Part shown: piece by piece, positions 40,970 to 49,746 of the stretch
Layout of the letters: each line of letters starts with the position of its first letter
Numbering within the stretch: the first letter of the stretch is position 1
From: Candidatus Proelusimicrobium excrementi
GTDB lineage: Bacteria; Elusimicrobiota; Elusimicrobia; Elusimicrobiales; Elusimicrobiaceae
Assembly: GCA_934643455.1 (NCBI GenBank)
Contig: CAKUBV010000003.1
Coordinates: forward strand, 1-64,000
Direction of reading: 5' to 3'
DNA: 64,000 nucleotides
The notes under the pieces: model-generated
Told to the model about the DNA's origin: nothing
What the model saw: only the letters and a program-made list of their open reading frames with translations
Databases searched by the model: none
Translations under genes and position numbers: made by a program

Positions 40970-41386
40970 TTAAAACTTCGGCTGCTGCTTTTTTACTTTC
41001 AACATCAGCAAAGCTTTCTTTATTTCCATTTCGGCCAATTCTATGTCAATGTCCGCGTCGTGTTTGGATAAAGAGGCTTTCGCATGCGCAAGCTTTTGCT
41101 TGGCGGCGGCTTCGTCAATTTCGCCGGCTAAAGCGGCGTCCTCGGCAAAAACGCTGATTTTATCGTTTTCGATTTCCGCCAATCCGCCCATTACGGCAAA
41201 GGTTTCTTCCTTTTCGCCTTCTTTATAACGCAAAACGCCGTAATTTAACTTGGCGACGTACTGCACGTGCCCAGGGAGCACGCCCATTTCGCCGTTATAA
41301 GCGGGCAGGGCGACAAAATCAACCTCTTTGTCCAAAACCTGCCTTTCCGGCGTTATGATTTGCAGTTTAAGTTTCTTTCCCGCCAT
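40970..41386 (-). CDS. atpC: F1 ATP synthase epsilon subunit
   Basis: Part of the central rotor stalk; regulates ATP hydrolysis. 138 residues, with LQIITPERQVLDKEVDFVALPAYNGEMGVLPGHVQYV near 8-44 (the N-terminal beta-sandwich signature) and a C-terminal helical hairpin rich in Ala/Lys. It is the last gene of the atp operon, 2 bases after atpD, and is followed by a terminator. Confidence 0.96.
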   Translation of the reverse strand: MAGKKLKLQIITPERQVLDKEVDFVALPAYNGEMGVLPGHVQYVAKLNYGVLRYKEGEKEETFAVMGGLAEIENDKISVFAEDAALAGEIDEAAAKQKLAHAKASLSKHDADIDIELAEMEIKKALLMLKVKKQQPKF

Positions 41387-41388
41387 AA

Positions 41389-42813
41389 TTAATCCTGTTC
41401 TTTGGCTTTCATTTTTTCATAGTTGGCAAGCACGTCTTCTATGCCGCCGCAGTTGAAAAACGCCTGCTCGGGGATATAATCGTATTCTCCGGCGAGAATG
41501 GCTTTAAAGCTTTTTATAGTGTCTTCAAGCTTTACGTATTTGCCGGGCATACCCGTGAATTTTTCCGCCACAAAGAACGGCTGCGAAAGGAACTTCTGTA
41601 CGCGTCTGGCCCTGGCCACGACGGTTTTATCCTCGTCGCTGAGCTCGTCCATACCCAAAATGGCGATGATATCCTGCAAGTCTTTATATTTTTGCAGGAG
41701 TTTCCTTACTCCCTGGGCGACGTCGTAGTGTTCCCGGCCGATAATCCTGGCGTCAAGAATCCTTGAAGTGGAATCAAGCGGATCGACAGCCGGGTAAATA
41801 CCCAAGCTGGCCAGCTGCCTTGAAAGAACCGTGGTCGCGTCCAAGTGCGTAAACGTGGCGGCGACGCCGGGGTCGGTCAAGTCGTCGGCGGGAACATATA
41901 CGGCCTGTATAGAGGTAATGGAACCTTTTTTGGTGGAGGTAATCCTTTCCTGCAAAGCGCCGATTTCGGTATTTAAAGTAGGCTGATAACCTACGGCGGA
42001 AGGCATACGTCCGAGAAGAGCCGAAACCTCCGAGTTGGCCAGCACGTAACGGAAAATATTATCAAGGAACAGCAAAACGTCCTGCCCTTTTTGATCGCGG
42101 AAATATTCCGCTTCCGTCAAAGCCGTCAAAGCCACTTTTGCCCTTGCGCCGGGCGGTTCGTTCATCTGTCCGTAAACCAAAACAGTTTTATCCAATACGG
42201 TGGAACCGTCGGCGAGTTTGCTTTCCTGCATTTCCAGCCAAAGGTCATTGCCTTCGCGGGAGCGTTCGCCCACGCCGCCGAAAACGGAACTGCCGTGGTG
42301 CTGGCGCGCGACGTTGTTGATAAGCTCCATGATAACGACGGTCTTACCTACACCCGCACCGCCGAAAAGCCCCACCTTTCCGCCCTTCATATAAGGGGCG
42401 ATAAGGTCAAGCACTTTAATGCCGGTTTCAAAAATATGCGGCGTCGTCTGCTGTTCGTCCAAAGACGGCGGAGGAGTATGTATTGAAGCGTAATTTTTTG
42501 TTTCAATCGGGCCTCTGTGATCCTGCGGCTGGCCGAGGACGTTCAAAAGACGTCCAAGGCAAGCTTCCCCCACCGGCACCATTAAAGGCGCGCCGGTATC
42601 AACAGCTTCAGCCCCGCGGGAAAGACCGTCGGTGGAGCTTAAAGCCACCGCGCGGACCGTATTATCCCCAAGCTGCTGGGACACTTCCGCGACGAGGGTT
42701 GTTTTTTCATCGACCGTAATATTCAAAGCGTTGTTTATCGCCGGCAAGGTTCCGCTTTCAAAGCGGACGTCAACGGCCGGGCCGATAACCTGTACTACTG
42801 TGCCTTTATTCAT
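41389..42813 (-). CDS. atpD: F1 ATP synthase beta subunit (catalytic)
   Basis: 474 residues. P-loop GLFGGAGVGKTVVIMELI near 150-167, catalytic Glu in GVGERSREGND near 185, Walker B DVLLFLDNIFRYVLAN near 248, and the DELSDEDKTVVARARR segment near 390 (DELSEEDK of most F1-beta). All catalytic residues are present. It lies between atpG and atpC in the conserved order. Confidence 0.99.
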   Translation of the reverse strand: MNKGTVVQVIGPAVDVRFESGTLPAINNALNITVDEKTTLVAEVSQQLGDNTVRAVALSSTDGLSRGAEAVDTGAPLMVPVGEACLGRLLNVLGQPQDHRGPIETKNYASIHTPPPSLDEQQTTPHIFETGIKVLDLIAPYMKGGKVGLFGGAGVGKTVVIMELINNVARQHHGSSVFGGVGERSREGNDLWLEMQESKLADGSTVLDKTVLVYGQMNEPPGARAKVALTALTEAEYFRDQKGQDVLLFLDNIFRYVLANSEVSALLGRMPSAVGYQPTLNTEIGALQERITSTKKGSITSIQAVYVPADDLTDPGVAATFTHLDATTVLSRQLASLGIYPAVDPLDSTSRILDARIIGREHYDVAQGVRKLLQKYKDLQDIIAILGMDELSDEDKTVVARARRVQKFLSQPFFVAEKFTGMPGKYVKLEDTIKSFKAILAGEYDYIPEQAFFNCGGIEDVLANYEKMKAKEQD

Positions 42814-42824
42814 AATTAATCCTC

Positions 42825-43724
42825 TTAATTGTTAAGGGCGTTGGCGCCGCTTACAATCTCCGTAATTTCGTTGGTAATGGTCGCCTGCCTTACCTTATTA
42901 AGTTTTACGCTTAAATTATCCGCAATTTCGCCGGCGTTCTTGCTGGCTGCTTCCATGGCGTTCATGCGCGCCGCAAGTTCCGCCGCCTGCGATTCCAGCA
43001 AATAACGGTATATGCTGGAGCTTAAATAGCGCGGTATAAGCGTTAAGAAAATTTCCATCATACTCGGCTCAAATATAAAATCGGAAACGTCTTCTTCCCC
43101 CGGGATTTCGTCGAAATCAAAAGGCAGGAAACGCTTGCTTACAAGCGTCTGGGAAGCCATTGATTTAAAATCATTGTAAATTAAATCAACGGCGCTGATA
43201 TTATATTTTTGGCTGAGTTCCGCAAAAGTATCTTTAATCATTGCGGCGTGCGCGTAAGAAGCCCGCGGGAATATCCCGATAAGCTCCCCCGCGATATGCA
43301 GCTTGGGTATTTTAAGGCGGCGCATAAAATCACGCCCTTTTTTGCCGACGACAAAAACATATTTTTCCTTATCGCCGTTATCCCTTACCCATTTTAAAGC
43401 CGCCCTTAAAGCCACCGCGTTGAAAGCCCCGCACAAACCTTTGTCGGCCGTAATTAAAAGCAGGGCGACACTGTTTTTATCCGCGGAGCTGTTGTCAAAA
43501 AAGCGGTAAGCGGGGAGATTGTGAATCTCGCTTGAAGGATTTTGTATATCCTTACGCAAGTTGTCTATCATTACGGCCATCTTTTTTGCGAAAGGGCGGC
43601 CGTCTTCCATTTGCTGCTGGGCCTTTTTTATACGCGCGGAGGAAATCATCTTCATCGTAAGCATCATCTGCTTAGTCGATTTAATGGCTTTTATTTCCTG
43701 CCTGATATCACGAAGAGATTCCAT
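42825..43724 (-). CDS. atpG: F1 ATP synthase gamma subunit
   Basis: Central rotor shaft. 299 residues; N-terminal coiled helix SLRDIRQEIKAIKSTKQMMLTMKMISSARIKKA and C-terminal helix AAELAARMNAMEAASKNAGE with the conserved MEAA/ATDNA-like region and TNEITEIVSGANAL. It follows hldD after 12 bases, so an unrelated gene separates it from atpA. Confidence 0.98.
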   Translation of the reverse strand: MESLRDIRQEIKAIKSTKQMMLTMKMISSARIKKAQQQMEDGRPFAKKMAVMIDNLRKDIQNPSSEIHNLPAYRFFDNSSADKNSVALLLITADKGLCGAFNAVALRAALKWVRDNGDKEKYVFVVGKKGRDFMRRLKIPKLHIAGELIGIFPRASYAHAAMIKDTFAELSQKYNISAVDLIYNDFKSMASQTLVSKRFLPFDFDEIPGEEDVSDFIFEPSMMEIFLTLIPRYLSSSIYRYLLESQAAELAARMNAMEAASKNAGEIADNLSVKLNKVRQATITNEITEIVSGANALNN

Positions 43725-43736
43725 AATCCCGCCTTA

Positions 43737-44663
43737 TTATTTGGCCCCTCTGGCCTCAAGCACTTTTACGTAATCGGCTATGCCCTTTTCCAAAGTGTAA
43801 TCGGGCGTGTAACCGATTTTTTCCGTGGTGAGGCTGATATCCGCCTGAGTCTTCATCTGATAGAAGCTGAAAGGATTATCAATATAATCCGGGGCGAGAT
43901 TCAGCCTAAGTTCGTTGTTAAGGCATTTTACGATATCGTTGAAGTTGCGGGATATGCCCGTACCGACGTTAACGACACAGGATTCTTTTGCATTGTTAAG
44001 CGCGCACATATTGGCTTTGACTACGTCCTTAATATAGACGAAATCCCTTTCCTGCTCGCCCATTTTGAAGATTTTGGGGCGGTAGCCCTGCTTCATCTGA
44101 TTGTAAAGCTGATACATCATGCTGGCCGTCTTGCCTTTAAAATATTCGCCCGGGCCGTATACGTTGAAATATCTTAAGCCCACAATTACCATATCTCTGT
44201 TTTCCGCGGCGAATTCCCTTGCGACATTATCCATAATCGCTTTGGAAAATCCGTAAATATTTTCCGGTTTGGGGGTCTGACCGACGTTCATCGGGCATTC
44301 GCCGTTGCCGTAAGTGGCCGCGGAGGAGGCGTAAACGACACGTTTAATATCATTGGCGGCGGCGTAATAAAGCACGTTTTTAAAAGCTTCGACGTTCATT
44401 TGCATCATAAGCTTCTGATCGTGGATATTGGTGTCGGTTATAGCGGCTTCGTGGAAAATAGCGTCAAAATAATCTTCTTCCGGCATTTCCTCAAAGACGT
44501 TCGCGGCGACGATATCGCCCTTAAAACCTATAAGATTTTTAAAATGGCCGGACGAAAAGTCATCGACTATCGTTACGCTGTGGCCTTGATTCTGTAATTC
44601 AAAAGCTAAATTGCTGCCGATAAAACCGGCCCCGCCGGTAATTAAATATTTTTTCTGAGTCAT
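43737..44663 (-). CDS. hldD: ADP-L-glycero-D-manno-heptose 6-epimerase, inserted in the atp operon
   Basis: Epimerises ADP-D-glycero-manno-heptose for the LPS inner core. The SDR start LITGGAGFIGSNLAFEL (6-22) binds NADP, followed by IFHEAAITDTN near 69, YASSAATYGNG near 111 and the catalytic YGFSKAIMD near 133, then GLRYFNVYGPGEY near 163 and a C-terminal DYTLEKGIADYVKV. Length 308, as for HldD. ATG directly follows the atpA stop (TAAATG) and atpG starts 12 bases later, so it is transcribed with the ATP synthase genes. Other SDR sugar epimerases are less similar in the central motifs. Confidence 0.88.
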   Translation of the reverse strand: MTQKKYLITGGAGFIGSNLAFELQNQGHSVTIVDDFSSGHFKNLIGFKGDIVAANVFEEMPEEDYFDAIFHEAAITDTNIHDQKLMMQMNVEAFKNVLYYAAANDIKRVVYASSAATYGNGECPMNVGQTPKPENIYGFSKAIMDNVAREFAAENRDMVIVGLRYFNVYGPGEYFKGKTASMMYQLYNQMKQGYRPKIFKMGEQERDFVYIKDVVKANMCALNNAKESCVVNVGTGISRNFNDIVKCLNNELRLNLAPDYIDNPFSFYQMKTQADISLTTEKIGYTPDYTLEKGIADYVKVLEARGAK

Positions 44664-46190
44664 TTATTTGCTCTCCTTAAAAAGAGGTTTAAATTCTTCC
44701 AATACGGCGACAATCTTCTTTTCAAGTTCTTCGCCGATACCTTCCCCGCCGGCAGCGGCTATATCTTTTAAAAGCTCCGGGTGGGAAGATTTTACGAAAG
44801 CCAAAAGTTCGTTTTGGTAATCAAGAACTTTATTTACGGATACATGGTCCACATAACCCCTGACTCCGGCAAATAAAGTTAAAACCTGCTCGGGAACAAG
44901 CATTGGTCCGTACTGAGGCTGTTTTAAAAGTTCTTTCATTCTTTGGCCTCTTGCAAGCTGGAACTGGGATTCTTTATCCAGCTCCGAACCGAACTGGGCG
45001 AAAGATTCCAGCTCTTGGTATTGGGCCAAGTCTATCCTTAAAGTGCCGGAAACTTTACGCATGGTTTTCTTTTGGGCGCTGCCGCCTACGCGCGAAACCG
45101 AAAAGCCCACGTCGATGGCCGGTTTTACGCCGGAGCGGAACAAGTTTGCGTCCAAATATATCTGCCCGTCGGTAATGGAAATGACGTTAGTCGGAATATA
45201 AGCCGAAATATCATTGGCCTGAGTTTCAATAATCGGCAAAGCGGTAAGAGAACCGCCGCCGTTTTCGTCGCTGAGTTTGCAAGCCCTTTCCAAAAGCCTT
45301 GAATGCAAATAGAATACGTCGCCGGGATAGGCTTCGCGGCCGGGCGGACGCCTGAGCAGCAAGGACATTTCCCTGTAAGCCTGGGCGTGTTTGGAAAGAT
45401 CGTCATAAACGATAAGCACATCTTTGCCTTTCCACATAAAATATTCGCCCATCGCGCAGCCGGCATAAGGGGCCGCGTACAAAAGAGAGGCCGGATCGGA
45501 AGCGTTGGCCGAAACGACTATCGTATAAGGCATAGCTCCGAAGTCCGTCAAAGTCTGCACCACCTGGGCTACGGTGCTCTGCTTCTGCCCTATAGCCACG
45601 TAAATGCAGATTACACCTTCGTTTTGTTGCTTTTGATTGATAATGGTATCAATGGCGATGGCGGTTTTACCCGTTTGTCTGTCGCCGATGATAAGTTCCC
45701 TTTGTCCTTTGCCTATCGGCACCATTGCGTCAACGGCCTTAAGGCCGGTCTGCAAAGGCTGTTTAACGGGCTGACGTTCAACCACGCCGGGCGCGACAAC
45801 TTCCATGGGGCGCATTTCGGTGGTGTTGACTGGGCCCTTTCCGTCAAGAGGAACGCCAAGCGGGTTAACCACGCGGCCCAGCAGGGCTTCGCCTACCGGG
45901 ATGCTGATTACTTTGCCCGTTCTTTTTACGGTGTCCCCTTCTTTTACTTCGGTGTCGGGCCCCATGAGTACGCAGCCGATATTGTCGTACTCAAGGTTCA
46001 TGGCAAGCCCTTTTACACCGCTTTGAAAATCCAAAAGCTCTCCCGACACAGCCTTGTTAAGCCCGTATACTCTGGCGATGCCGTCGCCTACGCTTATTAC
46101 GGTGCCGACTTCGTCGGTTTGGGTTTGGGGTACAAAATTTTCTATCTTTTCTTTGATGATTGAGGTTATCTCATCAGGTCTTATACCCAT
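44664..46190 (-). CDS. atpA: F1 ATP synthase alpha subunit
   Basis: 508 residues. P-loop IIGDRQTGKTAIAID near 168-182, DAMVPIGKGQRELI just before it, DVLIVYDDLSKHAQAYREMSLLLRRPPGREAYPGD segment near 264-298, and SVSRVGGSAQKKTM near 370. Alpha-type features distinguish it from beta. Four bases after atpH. Confidence 0.99.
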   Translation of the reverse strand: MGIRPDEITSIIKEKIENFVPQTQTDEVGTVISVGDGIARVYGLNKAVSGELLDFQSGVKGLAMNLEYDNIGCVLMGPDTEVKEGDTVKRTGKVISIPVGEALLGRVVNPLGVPLDGKGPVNTTEMRPMEVVAPGVVERQPVKQPLQTGLKAVDAMVPIGKGQRELIIGDRQTGKTAIAIDTIINQKQQNEGVICIYVAIGQKQSTVAQVVQTLTDFGAMPYTIVVSANASDPASLLYAAPYAGCAMGEYFMWKGKDVLIVYDDLSKHAQAYREMSLLLRRPPGREAYPGDVFYLHSRLLERACKLSDENGGGSLTALPIIETQANDISAYIPTNVISITDGQIYLDANLFRSGVKPAIDVGFSVSRVGGSAQKKTMRKVSGTLRIDLAQYQELESFAQFGSELDKESQFQLARGQRMKELLKQPQYGPMLVPEQVLTLFAGVRGYVDHVSVNKVLDYQNELLAFVKSSHPELLKDIAAAGGEGIGEELEKKIVAVLEEFKPLFKESK

Positions 46191-46194
46191 ATAA

Positions 46195-46728
46195 TTACCT
46201 TTCCGTTAAAATTTTCGTCATCTGTTTAATTCTGCCTTCCGCGCTGGCGTCGATAAGCAAGTCGCCGCAGCGGATAACGACGCCGCTTAAAAGAGAAGCG
46301 TCCGTTTTATAATCCAAGGCAAGTGCGCTGTTAAAATATTTGCTTAAAGCCTCGCCGAGTCCGCGTTTGGCGCCGTCGTCAAGTTTCCCGGCGGAAAATA
46401 CTGTCGCTCTCTTTATGCCGAGGCGAGCGTCAAGCAGATTCTGCAGTTCTTTTGCTATCTCCCCGGCAAGGTAATACCTTCCGGCGGAAATTAACAGTTT
46501 GACAAAGGACGCCGCCGTATCCGCATTGCCATAAGCTTTTGAAGCCAACTCCAGCTTAACCGAGGGGGATATCGTCGGATTGTTGATATACTCTTCCACC
46601 GGTTTAAGCGAGGATAAAGCCTCTTTAAAAAGCTCATAATTTTTTTGCGCGGCGACATTGTCGTTTTTGGCTACCAAATCATACGCTTTGGCGTATCTCT
46701 GCGCTAAAACAGACATATTCGCTTTCAT
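46195..46728 (-). CDS. atpH: F1 ATP synthase delta subunit
   Basis: Peripheral stalk subunit linking F1 to b. 177 residues: N-terminal helical bundle (LAQRYAKAYDLV near 7) and C-terminal GVVIRCGDLLIDASAEGRIKQM near 147-169, the conserved delta end. The start overlaps atpF by 4 bases. Sequence is divergent as usual for delta. Confidence 0.93.
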   Translation of the reverse strand: MKANMSVLAQRYAKAYDLVAKNDNVAAQKNYELFKEALSSLKPVEEYINNPTISPSVKLELASKAYGNADTAASFVKLLISAGRYYLAGEIAKELQNLLDARLGIKRATVFSAGKLDDGAKRGLGEALSKYFNSALALDYKTDASLLSGVVIRCGDLLIDASAEGRIKQMTKILTER

Positions 46729-47219
46729 TTGACTTTAATATCCTTCAGCAAATCTTCAATCAGCTTTTCGTTTGCGGCTTTGTCGGCTTCTTTGCCGATT
46801 ACTTTCCTTGCGGCCAGCATTGTCGTATCCACGACTTCTTTCTTAACCGCTTCTATGGCTTTTTGCGTTTCCGCCTCTATTTCCGCCTTAGCCTGATTGA
46901 TAAGATTTTGAGCTTCGTCTTTAGCTTGGGCTATTATGGCCTGCCTCTGCTGTTCGCCGGCCTGCGACGCTTCTTTTATTCTGTTTGAGCTTTCCATGGC
47001 GGTATCGGCCAAAGTCTTCTCAACTTGTTTTTTGATAGTTTCAGCGTCTTCTCTCGCTTTATGCGCGCCGGCGACGTCTTCCGCTATTTGCTTTTCCCTG
47101 GCGTCAAGCGCGTTCATTAAAGGTTTCCACGCAAATTTAGCCAGCAGGAAAGCCAACAGCAGAAAGTTGACTATCGTCCAAAACATTAACCCTATATCGG
47201 GTTTTAACAATGAATCCAT
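46725..47219 (-). CDS. atpF: Fo ATP synthase subunit b
   Basis: 164 residues: one N-terminal TM (LMFWTIVNFLLLAFLLAKFAWKPLMNALDAREK, about 11-43) and a long charged coiled coil to the end. The FWTIVNFLLL and WKPL motifs are typical for bacterial b. It overlaps atpH by 4 bases and follows atpE by 15 bases. Confidence 0.95.
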   Translation of the reverse strand: MDSLLKPDIGLMFWTIVNFLLLAFLLAKFAWKPLMNALDAREKQIAEDVAGAHKAREDAETIKKQVEKTLADTAMESSNRIKEASQAGEQQRQAIIAQAKDEAQNLINQAKAEIEAETQKAIEAVKKEVVDTTMLAARKVIGKEADKAANEKLIEDLLKDIKVK

Positions 47220-47234
47220 ACTGTCCTTTCAGAT

Positions 47235-47459
47235 TTATAAAACCATCATTAAGCAGATTACCAGAGCGAAGAACGTCGCGCCTTCAACCAAAGCGGCGGC
47301 GATAATCATCGTTATCCTGGCTACGGCGGCTACTTCCGGCTGGCGGCCTGAAGCTTCCAATGCCGCGGCACCGATTTTGCCGATACCCAAAGCGGCGCCT
47401 ATTACGGATAAACCCGCGCCAAAACCTGCACCGATATATTTAAGTACTTCAAGTTCCAT
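47235..47459 (-). CDS. atpE: Fo ATP synthase subunit c
   Basis: 74 residues from MELEVLKYIG; a hairpin of two TM helices. Helix 1 contains GAGLSVIGAALGIGKIG; the polar loop has GRQPE; helix 2 has AALVEGATFFALVI with the ion-binding Glu. The Gln (helix 1) and Ser/Thr after the Glu that mark sodium-binding c rings are absent (Lys and Gly here), which favours protons as coupling ion. A longer upstream frame exists, but the ATG at 47459 with GAGGAG is the natural start. Confidence 0.94.
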   Translation of the reverse strand: MELEVLKYIGAGFGAGLSVIGAALGIGKIGAAALEASGRQPEVAAVARITMIIAAALVEGATFFALVICLMMVL

Positions 47460-47478
47460 AATTTTACTCCTCCGTGAG

Positions 47479-48228
47479 TTAATGTGAATGCATTTGCAGC
47501 CCCGCGAAAATGGCCGTAAGCAAAGTAAAGACATAGGCCTGTATCGCCGCCACAAGCAATTCAAGTATACTTACAAAAAGCGTCATGCCGAGCACCGGCC
47601 CGGCCGTACCGTAACCGTAGGCTATGCTCCTTTCGCCCATAATAAAGATGAAAGAAAACAAACCTATCAATACGATATGCCCCGCCGTCATGTTTGCGAA
47701 AAGACGGACGGCCAAAACAAAAACTTTTATGATTAAACTTAAAATTTCCAAAGGAAACAAAAGCGGAACCAGCCACCCGGGAACGCCGCCCGGAACAAAA
47801 GTTTTAAGGCAGCCTATGGGGCCGTTTTCCTTAATGCTGAGGCCCAAAATCAAAATCAAACTCAGTATGGCCATGCCGCCGGTTACGGAAATGTTGGAAG
47901 TTATCGTCCTTGCGCCGGGAAGCATACCTACATAGTTTGCCGTCAGCAGAAAAATTAAAAGAGAACAAAAAAACGGAGTAAGTTTGCGGCCTTCTTTCTC
48001 GCCCAAATTGGGCACGGCAATTTCATCACGCACAAAAGTTACGAACATTTCCAAAAAAGTCTTTACGCGTCCGCCTTTCTTTTTGGCGAAAACTATCAAC
48101 AGCACAAAAAGAAGCACGCTTATGCCGAACATGTAAATAGAATGCTGGGTTATGGGCAGATTAACTCCCCAAAGGCTTATATTAAAACTGTGATCCAATA
48201 TATGATGAGCAAGAAGTTCTTCTATCAT
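47479..48228 (-). CDS. atpB: Fo ATP synthase subunit a
   Basis: Holds the ion half-channels. 249 residues, five to six TM. The essential Arg is in AVRLFANMTAGHIVLIGL near 166-183; a C-terminal VAAIQAYVFTLLTAIF with Gln and aromatic residues follows. ELLAHHILDH at the start resembles other a subunits. Overlaps the AtpI-like gene by 4 bases. Confidence 0.96.
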   Translation of the reverse strand: MIEELLAHHILDHSFNISLWGVNLPITQHSIYMFGISVLLFVLLIVFAKKKGGRVKTFLEMFVTFVRDEIAVPNLGEKEGRKLTPFFCSLLIFLLTANYVGMLPGARTITSNISVTGGMAILSLILILGLSIKENGPIGCLKTFVPGGVPGWLVPLLFPLEILSLIIKVFVLAVRLFANMTAGHIVLIGLFSFIFIMGERSIAYGYGTAGPVLGMTLFVSILELLVAAIQAYVFTLLTAIFAGLQMHSH

Positions 48229-48440
48229 TTCTTTTTATCCTTATAAACATAGGCTTTCGCGGAGCGCACCATTATATATATCGCCAAAGAGAAAGCCGCC
48301 GCGCTGCAAGAAAGTATAAATACCGGCAATGTGCCGAATTTTTTATCAAGCCAGTAACCGCCGAAAGCGCCTATGCACATTATTACGGCAAACTGTATGC
48401 CCAAGCCGGCTATTAAGATATGGTCTTGTTTTGATATCAT
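48225..48440 (-). CDS. AtpI/AtpZ-like small membrane protein of the atp operon
   Basis: 71 residues with two TM segments (LIAGLGIQFAVIMCIGAFGGYWLDKKFG and VFILSCSAAAFSLAIYIMV). The GxxGYWLDKKFGT segment between them is characteristic of the AtpZ/AtpI group, which assists c-ring assembly or metal transport. The start chosen is ATG 48440 behind GGGGCAG. An alternative ATG at 48479 overlaps the stop of the upstream glycosyltransferase (TAATG) and would add 13 residues that do not resemble the family. Overlaps atpB by 4 bases. Confidence 0.8.
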   Translation of the reverse strand: MISKQDHILIAGLGIQFAVIMCIGAFGGYWLDKKFGTLPVFILSCSAAAFSLAIYIMVRSAKAYVYKDKKK

Positions 48441-48478
48441 ATTCTGCCCCGGCTCGGCGAAACAGAGCCTTATTTCCA

Positions 48479-49657
48479 TTATACTATCTTTTTGAAAATT
48501 TCTGCATGGTTTTTGAGTTCGCGCGTAATGAGGAACCTTTCCGTTACCAAACATTTTCCCCCGGCGGCAAGCCTTTGCGCCAAAGATTTATCCCGAAGCA
48601 GCCTTATTACGGATGAGGCAAAATCTTCGTTATTTCGGCATAAAAGACCGGTTTTATTGTTGATGATTTGAAGCCTTATTCCGCCGACGTCGCTTGCGGC
48701 GACGGGTTTGCTTTTCCATAAAGCTTCGGTTATGGAGAGGCCGAAACTTTCGCTGAAACTTTTTTGCACCACCGCGTCCGCCGCACTTTGCAAAGCGGCG
48801 ATTTCGTAATCATGCCGATTAATTGAGAGAAGTATTATATCCCGCCGCCCGGCAGCGTATTTTTTCAGTTCGTCATAAAGAGCGGAAGCGTTGACGTCAT
48901 CGGGCGCAAAACCGCCGGCATAAACCAAAACGGACGGAACGTTTTTGGCGACTTCTTTAAAAACGTCTATCAGGCCGAAAGGATCTTTGACTCTGTCAAA
49001 TCTTGACACCTGCAAAATCATGGGTTTATCTAAAGGAATGCCAAATTTTTTTAAAACCTCTTCGCGCTCGGCTTTGCCGACGAACGTATTTTTGACGGAA
49101 CACGGATCTATCGAAGGCAAAATATAATCCGCGCGGCGGTTTAAAGCGGGGTGGCTTTGCGGAGAAGTAAAAATAACGCCGTCGCAGTATTCTATATAAG
49201 GTTTCAAAAAAGCCCAGACATCGGCATTGGCGCGCGAAATGTCAAAATGGCAGCGATAAATCTTTTTTACGTTTTTAAGTTTTTCCGCCGCAATCAAAGC
49301 GTGGAAATCGTGCATATACAAAATGTCGCAGTCGGAAGGGAGCCGCAAAGAATAAGAAAGCTCTTTGAACTCTTTCAGTTCCTCGCGCGTAACGGAATTA
49401 AAACTCAGAGAAAGAGCTTCGGTTATTTTTTTGCTTAATACAAAAAAACGGTGGTCGGCTTCAAGCGCGCTCCAATCGCTTTTTATGCCGAGTTCGCGGA
49501 AATATCCGTTAAGGGTTGAGGCCAATTCCGTAACGCCGCTGCCGTATAAAGACGGCGTTATCATATTGACCTTTAACTGGCCGAGCCGCGCGTATTCCGC
49601 GCGCAAATCCGCAGTAGGCAGGCCGTACATCACGCTTAGGGCTTCAAGCTTATTCAT
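48479..49657 (-). CDS. GT4 glycosyltransferase, trehalose synthase TreT-like
   Basis: 392 residues, two Rossmann domains. The N-terminal domain has NMITPSLYGSGVTELASTLNGY near 31-52, LYMHDFHALIAAEKLK near 112 and YRCHFDIS near 133 (TreT-like RCHID). The C-terminal nucleotide-sugar domain shows LQVSRFDRVKDPFGLIDVF near 215-233 and QKSFSESFGLSITEALWKSKPVAASDVGG near 303-331, with the retaining GT-B EX7E motif. TreT makes trehalose from NDP-glucose and glucose; the donor here is not provable. Its stop overlaps the longer alternative start of the AtpI-like gene, so it may head the atp operon. It diverges from a GH13 gene. Confidence 0.8.
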   Translation of the reverse strand: MNKLEALSVMYGLPTADLRAEYARLGQLKVNMITPSLYGSGVTELASTLNGYFRELGIKSDWSALEADHRFFVLSKKITEALSLSFNSVTREELKEFKELSYSLRLPSDCDILYMHDFHALIAAEKLKNVKKIYRCHFDISRANADVWAFLKPYIEYCDGVIFTSPQSHPALNRRADYILPSIDPCSVKNTFVGKAEREEVLKKFGIPLDKPMILQVSRFDRVKDPFGLIDVFKEVAKNVPSVLVYAGGFAPDDVNASALYDELKKYAAGRRDIILLSINRHDYEIAALQSAADAVVQKSFSESFGLSITEALWKSKPVAASDVGGIRLQIINNKTGLLCRNNEDFASSVIRLLRDKSLAQRLAAGGKCLVTERFLITRELKNHAEIFKKIV

Positions 49658-49698
49658 AAAGCAATTGTAGAAATTTTTGCCTAATTTTGCTTAATTTA

Positions 49699-49726
49699 TG
49701 GACTTTTTCCAATAAAGTGATATAAT
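49699..49726 (+). promoter_or_regulatory. promoter of GH13 gene
   Basis: TGGACT (49699-49704, four of six -35 matches) and a perfect TATAAT (49721-49726) with 16-base spacing. Start of transcription near 49733 lies after the ATG at 49732, which supports translation from the ATG at 49747. Confidence 0.55.
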
Positions 49727-49746
49727 TATAAATGTCAGAGGTTTTT

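Noticed and set aside
45303..46163. 286-codon open frame opposite atpA
   Set aside because: Shadow of atpA, whose conservation explains the absence of stops.
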